A stretch of DNA of 64,000 nucleotides, taken from NCBI GenBank assembly GCA_037128705.1, contig JBAXVX010000017.1, positions 19,774 to 83,773 on the forward strand, read 5' to 3'. Below, in pieces: positions 17,178-25,694 of the stretch. Position numbers and translations under genes: made by a program. Under the pieces are notes generated by a model. It worked only from the letters and a program-made list of their open reading frames with translations. It had not been told where the DNA came from and made no database searches. Origin of the DNA: CAIVAT01 sp037128705. Lineage in GTDB: Bacteria > Bacteroidota > Bacteroidia > Bacteroidales > FEN-979. Each line of letters starts with the position of its first letter. Within the stretch, counting starts at the first letter, position 1.

Positions 17178-18206
17178 TTAAAACCGGATTTCAAGGTTCA
17201 CTTTATACATTTTTCCGTCGTCGCTGATCTGAAGGTCATGTTTCGCCGGGTATAGCAGTTCAAGCCGGCGCCTCACATTTTTCAGCCCGATGCCCGACCC
17301 TTGTTCTACGGTGTCATCCTTCCCCTTGGCAATGTGGTTTTCAACGGCAAAGGAAATCAGGTGGTCATCTGAACGGAGCCTGATCAGGATCTGCGAACCA
17401 CCCTGGTAACTTACGCCATGCTTGAAGGCATTCTCGACAAAGGGGATCAGCAAAAGCGGCTCAATTGAAAACAGTTCGGGATGGCCTTCGATCGAAAAAT
17501 CGATCTTCACCGTTTCGGGCAGGCGCAGGCGCTGCAGTTCAATGTAGCTTTGCAGGTACTCCACCTCTTTTTCCAGGCTCACCCGCTCGTCTTGTGAATC
17601 CTGCAGCATGTACCGCATGATCTGGGAGAGTTTGATGATGGCATTTTCGGTTTCGTCCGATTTCTTCCGCGCCAGGGAGCAGATGTTGTTGAGAATGTTG
17701 AAAAGGAAATGCGGGTTGACCTGCGACTTGAGGAAGGCAAGTTCGGAGGAAAGTTTTTCAGCCTCCATCTCCTTTTTCTGGCGTTCGTTTTTAAACCATT
17801 CCATGGTGATCCGCACCGAGCTGCTTAAAGCAAAGGCCATAATGGCCGGATAAAACGGGACTAAAGCGGTACGCCAGAAGTTGAATGGATGATGATGCGC
17901 GATCAAACCCGCGGTGGAGATTGCAAAAAGAATATTGAGTCCGCTGATGACGATCAAACCAAGGATCAGCATCAGGAAGTAGAGGCCGATCCTTTTTCTT
18001 AATAAAAAACGGGGGATCAAAAACAGGTAGTTATAATAAAAATAGGCTGCCATGAGCAACTGCAGGAACCAGCCCATGATCATGAAGCGCTCTCTTCCTT
18101 CGGCCGATTCGATAAAAAGGAGCGGGACAAGCAAAAATGCTATCCAAACGAGAATGTGAATCAAGACGGTGTAGGGTTTCGGGCGTAAATCCGGAATCGC
18201 CTTCAT
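17178..18206 (-). CDS. LytS/YehU-type sensor histidine kinase
   Basis: 342 residues: four hydrophobic helices in the first ~135 residues, a short coiled coil (~140-160), then the His_kinase domain with the phosphoacceptor in LKSQVNPHFLFNILNNICS and a HATPase domain containing PLLLIPFVENAFKHG and GSGIGLKNVRRRL. No extracytoplasmic sensor domain is seen, so the signal is probably sensed within the membrane. First gene of a six-gene operon (kinase, regulator, TolC, adaptor, ATPase, permease). An inverted repeat lies 74 bp upstream. Confidence 0.94.
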   Translation of the reverse strand: MKAIPDLRPKPYTVLIHILVWIAFLLVPLLFIESAEGRERFMIMGWFLQLLMAAYFYYNYLFLIPRFLLRKRIGLYFLMLILGLIVISGLNILFAISTAGLIAHHHPFNFWRTALVPFYPAIMAFALSSSVRITMEWFKNERQKKEMEAEKLSSELAFLKSQVNPHFLFNILNNICSLARKKSDETENAIIKLSQIMRYMLQDSQDERVSLEKEVEYLQSYIELQRLRLPETVKIDFSIEGHPELFSIEPLLLIPFVENAFKHGVSYQGGSQILIRLRSDDHLISFAVENHIAKGKDDTVEQGSGIGLKNVRRRLELLYPAKHDLQISDDGKMYKVNLEIRF

Positions 18207-18279
18207 GGTTTTACTGTTTCTGCGAAATTATTCAAATCCGGGTTTCCCTGAATATAAAATAGACAGTCTTCTGTATTTT

Positions 18280-18295
18280 AATGATCGGGATCATT
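18280..18295. promoter_or_regulatory. Inverted repeat between lytS-like kinase and rpoN
   Basis: AATGATC, 2-bp spacer, GATCATT: a perfect 7-bp palindrome in the divergent gap. Immediately beside it is a smaller dyad ACAG-TCTT-CTGT (18263-18274). Position suits an operator for either gene; the binding protein is unknown. Confidence 0.45.
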
Positions 18296-18335
18296 TTTTC
18301 ACCGATGGATAACGACGGGTGGATATTTTAATTGC

Positions 18336-18343
18336 TATATTTG
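18336..18343 (+). promoter_or_regulatory. Candidate -7 promoter element of rpoN
   Basis: TATATTTG, an exact TAnnTTTG match, ends 5 bp before the rpoN ATG at 18349. If used, the transcript would have almost no leader. It also argues against the in-frame start at 18319. Confidence 0.5.
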
Positions 18344-18348
18344 TGATC

Positions 18349-19836
18349 ATGTTAAACCAGAAATTACAACAGCGGTTAATACAGAAACTCTCCCCGCAGC
18401 AGGTGCTGGTGATGCGTTTATTGCAGGAGCCGATCCTGTCCCTTGATCAGCGGATCAAGCAGGAGATCGAGGAAAATCCGGCACTGGAAGAGAACAGCAG
18501 CGAAGAGGATGACATTGATGCCAATGAAGAGGATTCAACGCTCGATTCCATTGATTCGGAGGAGGATGAATTCCAGGAGGAGGAATCCGGCGCCTCGGCC
18601 GATGACGAATTTACCTTTGAGGATTACGTAGATGAGGATGAAATTCCCTTATATAAACTGGCAGCAGGCAATAAAAGCCCGGATGAGGTAACCCGTGAAA
18701 TTCCGATTATCTCGGGGGTCAGCTTCCAGGATTTCCTGATCAGCCAGATCGGGATGCACAAGTTCACCGACAAGCAGTACATCATCGCCTCCACCATCAT
18801 CGGGAATCTCGATGAATCGGGATACCTGTGCCGCGAGATCCCGGCCCTTTCCGATGATCTGGCCTTCAACCAGGCCATTGATGCCACCGAGGCCGAAATC
18901 CTCGAGGTGCTCAAGGCCGTGCAAACCTTTGATCCTCCCGGAATTGCCGCCCGTAACCTGCAGGAATGCCTCCTCATCCAGCTTGAACACAAGGCCGACC
19001 GCACCTATGCAACGGAACTGGCAGCCATCATCATCAAATTTTACTTCGAGGAATTCAGTAAGAAACATTACGATAAGATCCTTCAGAAGGGAAATATTTC
19101 GGAGGAGGAGCTCAGGGAGGCCATCACGGAGATCCAATCCCTGAACCCCAAACCAGGGAACACCATTTCGGAGGTCTCCCGCGACAGTCATTACATCATT
19201 CCCGATTTCATCATCACCAATACCGACGGCACCCTCGAACTCACCCTGAATACCCGGAATTCGCCGGAACTTTCGCTGAACCGCGATTACATCAGCATGC
19301 TGCATGAATATGGCGGTGCAAAACGGAAAACGGCCGAAAAAGATGCCCTGATCTTCATCCGTCAGAAACTGGATGCCGCCCGCGGATTCATTGATGCCAT
19401 CAAACAGCGGCAGGAAACCCTCTACACAACCATGAAGGCGATCATGGATTACCAGCGTGAATATTTCCTCACCGGCGACGACACGAAGCTCAGACCCATG
19501 ATCCTGAAGGACATTGCCACGATCGTATCATTCGACATCTCCACCATCTCCCGCGTAGCCAACAGCAAATATGTTCAAACGCCCTTCGGAACACTCCTGC
19601 TGAAAAGCTTCTTCAGCGAATCGATGCTCAATACCGAAGGAGAGGAGATTTCAACCCGTGAGATCAAGAAGATCCTCTCCGATACCATCGGGACCGAGAA
19701 CAAGTCGAAACCCTTTACCGATGATGAACTTGTTGACCTGCTGAAAGAAAAAGGATACAACATTGCCCGCCGTACCATCGCCAAATACCGCAAACAGCTG
19801 AATATCCCTGTGGCCCGCCTCAGAAAGGAACTTTAA
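18349..19836 (+). CDS. rpoN: RNA polymerase sigma-54 factor
   Basis: 495 residues. Region I is Gln/Leu-rich (LNQKLQQRLIQKLSPQQVLVM), followed by a strongly acidic linker (~45-105), the core-binding region, the HTH region, and the C-terminal RpoN box ARRTIAKYR at about residue 478, which reads the -24 promoter element. It directs transcription from -24/-12 promoters with AAA+ activators. No such activator gene is in the window. Start chosen at 18349 because region I begins there and an upstream start would lie in the promoter. It is followed after 14 bp by a membrane-protein gene. Confidence 0.96.
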   Translation: MLNQKLQQRLIQKLSPQQVLVMRLLQEPILSLDQRIKQEIEENPALEENSSEEDDIDANEEDSTLDSIDSEEDEFQEEESGASADDEFTFEDYVDEDEIPLYKLAAGNKSPDEVTREIPIISGVSFQDFLISQIGMHKFTDKQYIIASTIIGNLDESGYLCREIPALSDDLAFNQAIDATEAEILEVLKAVQTFDPPGIAARNLQECLLIQLEHKADRTYATELAAIIIKFYFEEFSKKHYDKILQKGNISEEELREAITEIQSLNPKPGNTISEVSRDSHYIIPDFIITNTDGTLELTLNTRNSPELSLNRDYISMLHEYGGAKRKTAEKDALIFIRQKLDAARGFIDAIKQRQETLYTTMKAIMDYQREYFLTGDDTKLRPMILKDIATIVSFDISTISRVANSKYVQTPFGTLLLKSFFSESMLNTEGEEISTREIKKILSDTIGTENKSKPFTDDELVDLLKEKGYNIARRTIAKYRKQLNIPVARLRKEL

Positions 19837-19850
19837 CACACAATCACCAG

Positions 19851-20462
19851 ATGGAAACAAAACTTGCCCGGGGTATATCATCTCTTTTCCACCCCCTGTT
19901 GATCCCAACCTATGTCCTTCTGGTGCTGCTGAACCTGAATGCCTTGCTTTCGCAGATGGTTCCCCTCTCCTTCAAGCTGATCATTTCGGGGCTGGTGTTC
20001 CTGACCACCTTTCTGTTCCCGCTTGTTTTCACCTGGCTTCTGGCGCGGCTTGGATTGATATCTTCGCACATCCTGGCCCGGAGAGAGGACCAGATCTACC
20101 CGATCCTGGCAATCTCCGTATTCTATTATGTAACCTATTACCTGCTGAAAGGCATTCATATTTCAACGATCTTCAGCTATTACATGCTTGGAGCCACCCT
20201 GCTGGCCACCCTCTCGCTGGTCGTAAATTTCTATCGTAAAATCAGCCTGTATATGGTTGCTACCGGCAGCTTTACCGGTCTTTTTCTCGGACTTTCCATG
20301 AATTTCGGGATTAATTTCGCGGCCGAGATCTCTTCAAGCATTATCCTGGCAGGAATCATCGGATTCGCCCGGCTGAAATCGGACATGCATAAACCAGCCG
20401 AAGTTTATACGGGTTATGCGATGGGAGTAATCGTAATGACGTTGCTGCTTATTCTGCTCTGA
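19851..20462 (+). CDS. PAP2-related integral membrane protein
   Basis: 203 residues with six hydrophobic helices. The C-terminal half resembles the phosphatase core region of PAP2 proteins found in Bacteroidota (a FYRKISLYMVATGSFTG segment and an A-RLKSDMHKPAEVYTGY segment near residues 125-190). The catalytic histidines expected in SxHx and HxxxD motifs appear replaced or shifted (SLYM, MHKP). It may therefore be a non-catalytic relative. It lies 14 bp downstream of rpoN, probably co-transcribed, and is convergent with the next gene without any gap. Function unassigned. Confidence 0.6.
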   Translation: METKLARGISSLFHPLLIPTYVLLVLLNLNALLSQMVPLSFKLIISGLVFLTTFLFPLVFTWLLARLGLISSHILARREDQIYPILAISVFYYVTYYLLKGIHISTIFSYYMLGATLLATLSLVVNFYRKISLYMVATGSFTGLFLGLSMNFGINFAAEISSSIILAGIIGFARLKSDMHKPAEVYTGYAMGVIVMTLLLILL

Positions 20463-21158
20463 TCAGAAGGGCATCAGCACAAAACCGAGCGAAATCGGAT
20501 ACATTTCCGGCCCCTTTCCGTTGCTGAAAATTTTTGAAAGCGAATAATATCCTGTCACATGGATCCATTTGTAGCCGATCCGCAGGGTAGGACCGTAGGC
20601 AAATTTCTCAATATTATCAATGTTCTTCATCGAAGAGACCAGGGTCCCTGTGGTACCGAAAAGATAGTCGGACCCCACATATTTGGAGTGCGCGTAAACC
20701 ATGTAACCAACTTTAAACCCTATTCCAAGGGCAAATTTGCTCTTGGCTTTATAACGGAATTCGAGGGGGATCTCAAGATAGGGCAGGGTCAGTTTGCTGC
20801 GCTTGTAGCTTTCCCCATCGGGAATGGGTTTGAATTGTAACGAGTCGTTGCTTCCTTCAAACCGGTAATTCCAGTAAAGGTTGTGGATGCTGATGCTCAG
20901 CCCGATTGCAAAGCTGAACCTGCTCTTTCCCAACGGAAGATTGTAGGTGCCAAATACATTGAACCCCTGGTTGATGGTGCGGGTCTTCATTCCATCGGGG
21001 GTGTTCATCCAGATATCGGTAAACAATCCAACGCCAATGCTGATGCGTTTTTTGGTCGCTTCGTTCACAACCTGGGCCCGGCCGGCAAGCGGAGCTAGGA
21101 TCAGGGTAAATAATACAACAGCGGCAAGGCTGATCAGGGTATGTTTCAAAAGTTTCAT
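20463..21158 (-). CDS. Outer-membrane beta-barrel protein (PorT-like family)
   Basis: 231 residues from ATG at 21158; the upstream in-frame ATG at 21233 lacks a signal peptide, whereas this start gives one (MKLLKHTLISLAAVVLFT... cleaved after AGRAQ). The rest alternates polar and aromatic residues in strands (FNVFGTYNLPLG, LYWNYRF, LPYLEIPLEFRYKAK) and ends with an aromatic-rich strand, as expected for an 8-stranded outer-membrane barrel. Similar proteins are annotated as PorT or outer-membrane beta-barrel. Specific role unknown. Confidence 0.65.
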   Translation of the reverse strand: MKLLKHTLISLAAVVLFTLILAPLAGRAQVVNEATKKRISIGVGLFTDIWMNTPDGMKTRTINQGFNVFGTYNLPLGKSRFSFAIGLSISIHNLYWNYRFEGSNDSLQFKPIPDGESYKRSKLTLPYLEIPLEFRYKAKSKFALGIGFKVGYMVYAHSKYVGSDYLFGTTGTLVSSMKNIDNIEKFAYGPTLRIGYKWIHVTGYYSLSKIFSNGKGPEMYPISLGFVLMPF

Positions 21159-21242
21159 AAATGTGGATTTACCAAGGACAAAAGTAGGCATTTTATTTGA
21201 TTTCCCGGGTTTAGATAACGGCAGTGTGCCCAAAAAATTGGA

Positions 21243-22151
21243 TCAGCCCCACAAGTTTTCCGGATAAACTCCTTTTCGAACCAGTTCGCGGATGCTTTTG
21301 ACGACCGCCAAACGGTCCTCCTGATAAGTCATTCCAAACCACTGCTCCTCGCAATGAAGGATCCTGACGGTGGCCTCTTTCGACCTGATCAGTTCATTGA
21401 CCATCGTGGGAATGAAAAATTCCGCCTTCAGGTTTTCCGCGTTCTTTTGAATGAACTGTTCAAACCCCCTGTTCAGATATCCAAAAAAAGAGGGGGTGAA
21501 GCCCCAGAAATTCATGGAAACAAGGGTGTCGCCGGGGATCGTGACCAGCTCCTCCCGCTCATTCTTATAGGCTATCCCCGTTTCCCGCCGTTCAATGTGG
21601 GTCCGTTCCACCACGTCGACCAGGAAATCGTGTTCATCGGGCAGGCAAACACCCCGTGAAACAGCGCCAAATTCCGACAGGGTGTTGGCAACCCGGTACC
21701 CGACCATGCAATAGTCGTTTGCCTTCGCCGGTGTCCAGTCCCTGTAATAGCCGGCCAGTGACATGAAGGCGCCTCTTCCGTAAAAATCGTCGGCATTGAT
21801 CACAGCAAACGGACCATCAATTTTGCCGGCGGCCATCATCACGGCATGGCCGGTGCCCCACGGCTTGCTGCGGTTATCGGGGATTTCAATGCCCTCGGGC
21901 ACCATCCATGTTTCCTGAAACACGTAATCGATCGCGATCTTTTCCTGCAGCCGCTCTACAAAGGTCTCCTTGAAATCATCCTCAATCGATTCCTTGATGA
22001 TGAACATCACCTTGTCAAAGCCGGCCTGAATGGCATCATAAATAGAATAATCGATGATCGTTTCGCCCGTCGGTCCAATTTTGTCAAGCTGTTTCAGGCC
22101 TCCATATCGGCTGCCCATACCGGCTGCGAGTATTAAAAGGGTTGGTTTCAT
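21243..22151 (-). CDS. Sugar-phosphate nucleotidyltransferase
   Basis: 302 residues from ATG at 22151. The nucleotide-binding motif LAAGMGSRYGGLKQ is at residues 8-21. It is followed by KPWGTGHAVMMA and the metal-site VINADDFYG at ~105-113. It belongs to the NTP_transferase family that makes NDP-sugars from sugar-1-phosphates; the exact sugar is not deducible. An ORF extension to 22418 would overlap the transporter gene in another frame and is rejected. It starts 11 bp after the sugar transporter stop, so the pair likely imports and activates a sugar. Confidence 0.85.
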   Translation of the reverse strand: MKPTLLILAAGMGSRYGGLKQLDKIGPTGETIIDYSIYDAIQAGFDKVMFIIKESIEDDFKETFVERLQEKIAIDYVFQETWMVPEGIEIPDNRSKPWGTGHAVMMAAGKIDGPFAVINADDFYGRGAFMSLAGYYRDWTPAKANDYCMVGYRVANTLSEFGAVSRGVCLPDEHDFLVDVVERTHIERRETGIAYKNEREELVTIPGDTLVSMNFWGFTPSFFGYLNRGFEQFIQKNAENLKAEFFIPTMVNELIRSKEATVRILHCEEQWFGMTYQEDRLAVVKSIRELVRKGVYPENLWG

Positions 22152-22161
22152 GTGTTTGCGG

Positions 22162-23508
22162 TTACCTCCAGGAACGGATTTTATGTCCGGAAAATGCATA
22201 ATACAAGAGAATAAAATAACAGGGAACCAGGATCCAGTAAGCCTGGGTGGGATTGAACAGGTCGACCATCCGTCCGTACAGCAGTGGCAGCAGGGCGCCG
22301 CCGGCAATGCCCATGATGAGCAGCGAAGATCCGATTTTGGTGAACCGTCCCAGCCCGTCAATGGCCAGGGGCCAGATAGCAGGCCACATGATGGCGTTGG
22401 CCAGACCCAGCAAGGCAATAAAGAACACCGAAAGATCGAAGGGCAGGGTCAGCGATATTCCGGCCATTTCGATGGGAACGGAGGTATGATACACGCCCTG
22501 CATCAGGATCGCCAGGATACTGAATCCAACGCCCAGGATGGCGGATATCATCAGGGCTGTTTCCTGTTTCAGGTACTTTGGAATCACGATGATCCCGATG
22601 ATATAACCAAGCACCATGGCGGCCAGGGTGTAAGAGGCGAAATATTTGGCCAGCTCAAATGAAAACCCCTGAGACTTTCCATAATTGATGATGGTATCCA
22701 CCGCAATGACCTCCACTCCCACGTAAACAAAAATGGCCAGGACTCCCAGTACCAGTTGCGGGAACTGGAAAATGCTGGTACGGGTACTGTTGGCCGAAGA
22801 GGTGGTTTCATCCTCCTTGTCCGTATCGATATCGGGAAGGGTTGAATATCTCAGTAAAAAGGCAAGGATGACCAGAACAACCGCCATCACGATATAGGGA
22901 AGAATGATCCGGCCAGCCAGTTCGTTGAGTGCCGTGGTCCTTTGCAGTTCATCCATCGCCCCGAGCAGGTTTTTATCAAACCGGTCCATCCCTTTTAGAA
23001 CGATGGCCCCCAGGATAAGCGGGCTGATCACCCCTGCAATTTTGTTGCAGATCCCCATAATGCTGATCCGCTTGGCTGCGCTTTCGAGCGGGCCCAGGAT
23101 GGTCACATAGGGGTTCGAAGCGGTTTGCAGCACGGCAAGCCCAGTTCCCTGGATAAAAAGTCCGGTCAGGAAGAGCCCGTACATCCTTGAATAGGCCGCA
23201 GGGATGAACACGAGGGCCCCGATGGCCATCAGAATCAACCCCAGCGACATCCCGTTTTTAAACCCGGTTTTATGCAGGACCATCGACGAGGGAATGGCCA
23301 TGACGAAATAGGAAATATAAAAGGCGAAGGCGACAAAATAGGATTCAAAATTGTTTTTTTCACAGGTGATTTTAAGGAAGGGGATCAATACCGAGTTGAG
23401 CCAGGTAACGAAGCCGAAAATGAAGAAAAAGATGCCAATAATCGTGATCGAGAGGATGTAATCCCGTTTGGTGTGGCTGGTCAGCGGTAAGCCGGGCTGG
23501 TGTGTCAT
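22162..23508 (-). CDS. MFS sugar transporter (FucP/GlcP-type)
   Basis: 448 residues with 12 predicted helices. FucP-family features: FGFVTWLNSVLIPFLK in helix 1, QGTGLAVLQTASNPYVT in the helix-4 region (family motif Q..G.GL.QTA.NPY) and GLANAIMWPAIWPLAIDGL toward the C-terminus. These are sugar/H+ symporters of the inner membrane. A charged loop separates the halves. Forms an operon with the following nucleotidyltransferase. Confidence 0.92.
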   Translation of the reverse strand: MTHQPGLPLTSHTKRDYILSITIIGIFFFIFGFVTWLNSVLIPFLKITCEKNNFESYFVAFAFYISYFVMAIPSSMVLHKTGFKNGMSLGLILMAIGALVFIPAAYSRMYGLFLTGLFIQGTGLAVLQTASNPYVTILGPLESAAKRISIMGICNKIAGVISPLILGAIVLKGMDRFDKNLLGAMDELQRTTALNELAGRIILPYIVMAVVLVILAFLLRYSTLPDIDTDKEDETTSSANSTRTSIFQFPQLVLGVLAIFVYVGVEVIAVDTIINYGKSQGFSFELAKYFASYTLAAMVLGYIIGIIVIPKYLKQETALMISAILGVGFSILAILMQGVYHTSVPIEMAGISLTLPFDLSVFFIALLGLANAIMWPAIWPLAIDGLGRFTKIGSSLLIMGIAGGALLPLLYGRMVDLFNPTQAYWILVPCYFILLYYAFSGHKIRSWR

Positions 23509-23567
23509 TGTCAGAGTGTTGGTGGGGCAAAAATAAAGTAATTTTTCTGTGTTAACTTAATTTATAA

Positions 23568-23575
23568 TATATTTG
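23568..23575 (+). promoter_or_regulatory. Candidate -7 element of the hybrid-kinase pair
   Basis: TATATTTG, exact TAnnTTTG, 70 bp upstream of the kinase ATG at 23646. The upstream -33 region has no clear TTTG; one GTTAACT heptamer is 10 bp upstream. Confidence 0.45.
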
Positions 23576-23645
23576 TGCATAAGATATTCCGACAAGCCGT
23601 TCCATAACAATTCCCAAAATGGATTGTTATAAAATGTGATTACCC

Positions 23646-25679
23646 ATGGATACCCTGCATGAGAAATTCAATATTCTTATTGTTGACGACCGCTCCGAAA
23701 ATCTGATCTCCCTTGAAAGCATTATTCAGAATGATGAATTGAACATCATCAAGGCCATGTCGGGAAATGAAGCGCTTGCCATGATGCTTGAGCATGATAT
23801 TTCGCTGGTACTCCTTGATGTAAATATGCCCGGGATGGACGGATTTGAGACGGCCGAGCTGATGCGTGGCAGCGAGCGGACCAAGAACATTCCGATCATA
23901 TTTATCACCGCCACCTATCGTGCGCCCAAGCAAATTTTCCGCGGATATGAAACCGGCGCGGTCGACTATCTCTACAAGCCCCTCGACCGGAAGATCCTTC
24001 AGAATAAAATCAGGGCCTACATCGAATTCTTCAAGCAAAAATACGCCCTTCAGGTCACCACCAGGCAGTTGCAGAAAACCATCGAGGAGGTTGCCAAAGC
24101 CAAACGTGCTGCCGAGGAGGCCAACATGGCCAAAAGTTCCTTCCTTGCCAGCATGAGCCATGAGATCAGGACCCCGCTGAACGGCATCATCGGGATGACC
24201 GACCTGATCCTGATGGACAACGACATCCCTGAGCAGTATGTCGAACACCTCACCGACATCAAACAAAGCAGTGAATCGTTGCTTGAGATCATCAACGAGA
24301 TCCTCGATATCTCAAAAATCGAAGCCGAAAAACTGGAGATTGAAACCATTGACTTCAGCCTGCGTGATGTGGTTGAAAAGGTGATCAGGCTTCTTTCGGT
24401 GAAAACCTTCCAGAATAAACTCGAATTCCTCTGCCTTCACCCTCCCGGCATGCCCGACCGGGTCATCGGCGACCCCACCCGTGTCCGCCAGGTACTGATC
24501 AATCTGCTGGGGAATGCCATAAAATTCACAAAAAAAGGGAGCGTTACCCTTGCCATCGAAGTGCCGGAGATGAATGATCAATCTGTCTCCCTGAAATTTA
24601 TCGTAAAAGACACGGGCATCGGGATCCCGGCTGAGAAACTTGACCTTCTGTTTGAATCCTATTACCAGGCCGACAGCTCCATGTCACGAAGTTATGGAGG
24701 TACCGGTTTGGGGCTGACCATCTCAAAACGGCTGGTCGAGATGATGGGCGGGAGCATCGGGGTTGAAAGTACATACGGCAATGGGAGCACCTTCTGTTTT
24801 ACCCTGCCATTTACCCTGCCTGTTTCACCTCAGAATTCAATGGAACTGATCCTGCCTGAAAACCTTCAGTCCCTCCGGGTGCTGATCATCGACGGGCACC
24901 GTGAACATGCCGCACAGATGAAAACCTTCCTTGAAGCATGGGGAGTCCATACTTCGGTCGCCTGTTCATCCGGCGAAGCACTTTCCGTTATCGGAACCCC
25001 GGAAGGTAAAAAATTCAGGGTCATCTTTGTTGACCAGTCACTCCAGTCACAACAGGGACAATTGTTTGATAAGATCAGGAGTGTGTTCCCGCAGGATTCT
25101 CCGCCCGCGCTGGTGCTTTTAACTGAAGATAAATCGATCCACTCGATCCACATGATTCAAACATCGGGGATCAGATTCTACCTGTTCAAACCAACCTTTC
25201 AGAAAGATCTGCGAAATATCATCCAACGTATATTCCGGACAGATTTCAACCTTTCTTCGTCCGGCCAGCCTGAGTTTCAACTTGAGCCCAGGGAACGTGT
25301 GGAGCGAAAACTCAACATCCTTCTCGCCGAAGATCAGCTGATCAACCAGAAAATCGTAGTTCAGCTCCTGGCGAAAAAAGGCTGGACCACCACCACCGCC
25401 GTCAATGGGCAGGAAGCCCTGCAGCGGGCCCACGACGTCGCTTACGACCTGATATTGATGGATGTCATGATGCCCCTGATGGATGGCTATGAAGCCACCC
25501 GCGGAATCCGGAACGACAAGGAGGGAAAAAACCTGGAAACCCCGATAATTGCACTTACGGCAAATGCCATGAAAGGCGACCGGGAAAAATGCCTGGAGGC
25601 AGGAATGGATGATTATATTTCAAAACCGCTTCATCCTGAAGATGTATTTCAGACCATCGAAAAATTTTGTTATAAATAA
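23646..25679 (+). CDS. Soluble hybrid histidine kinase (REC-HisKA-HATPase-REC-REC)
   Basis: 677 residues and no transmembrane helix. Domains: REC1 at ~10-125 with phosphoacceptor in LVLLDVNMPGMDG; short coiled coil; HisKA with the histidine in SMSHEIRTPLNG at ~175; HATPase to ~385 with GGTGLGLTISKRLVE; a degenerate REC at ~400-525 (the acidic site reads VIFVDQSLQ, without the usual MP-DG); and an intact REC at ~548-675 with LILMDVMMPLMDG. Probably a phosphorelay hub driven by an upstream kinase through REC1. The stop is 15 bp before the next kinase gene, so both are co-transcribed. Confidence 0.93.
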   Translation: MDTLHEKFNILIVDDRSENLISLESIIQNDELNIIKAMSGNEALAMMLEHDISLVLLDVNMPGMDGFETAELMRGSERTKNIPIIFITATYRAPKQIFRGYETGAVDYLYKPLDRKILQNKIRAYIEFFKQKYALQVTTRQLQKTIEEVAKAKRAAEEANMAKSSFLASMSHEIRTPLNGIIGMTDLILMDNDIPEQYVEHLTDIKQSSESLLEIINEILDISKIEAEKLEIETIDFSLRDVVEKVIRLLSVKTFQNKLEFLCLHPPGMPDRVIGDPTRVRQVLINLLGNAIKFTKKGSVTLAIEVPEMNDQSVSLKFIVKDTGIGIPAEKLDLLFESYYQADSSMSRSYGGTGLGLTISKRLVEMMGGSIGVESTYGNGSTFCFTLPFTLPVSPQNSMELILPENLQSLRVLIIDGHREHAAQMKTFLEAWGVHTSVACSSGEALSVIGTPEGKKFRVIFVDQSLQSQQGQLFDKIRSVFPQDSPPALVLLTEDKSIHSIHMIQTSGIRFYLFKPTFQKDLRNIIQRIFRTDFNLSSSGQPEFQLEPRERVERKLNILLAEDQLINQKIVVQLLAKKGWTTTTAVNGQEALQRAHDVAYDLILMDVMMPLMDGYEATRGIRNDKEGKNLETPIIALTANAMKGDREKCLEAGMDDYISKPLHPEDVFQTIEKFCYK

Positions 25680-25694
25680 TATGACCAATCGCCT

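Noticed and set aside
21243..22418. 391-residue version of the nucleotidyltransferase
   Set aside because: The extra N-terminal 89 residues overlap the transporter in another frame; MKPTLLILAAGMGSR at 22151 is the natural start.
23551..23575. Pho box before the hybrid-kinase pair
   Set aside because: A single GTTAACT only, 10 bp from the -7 element; no 11-bp series.
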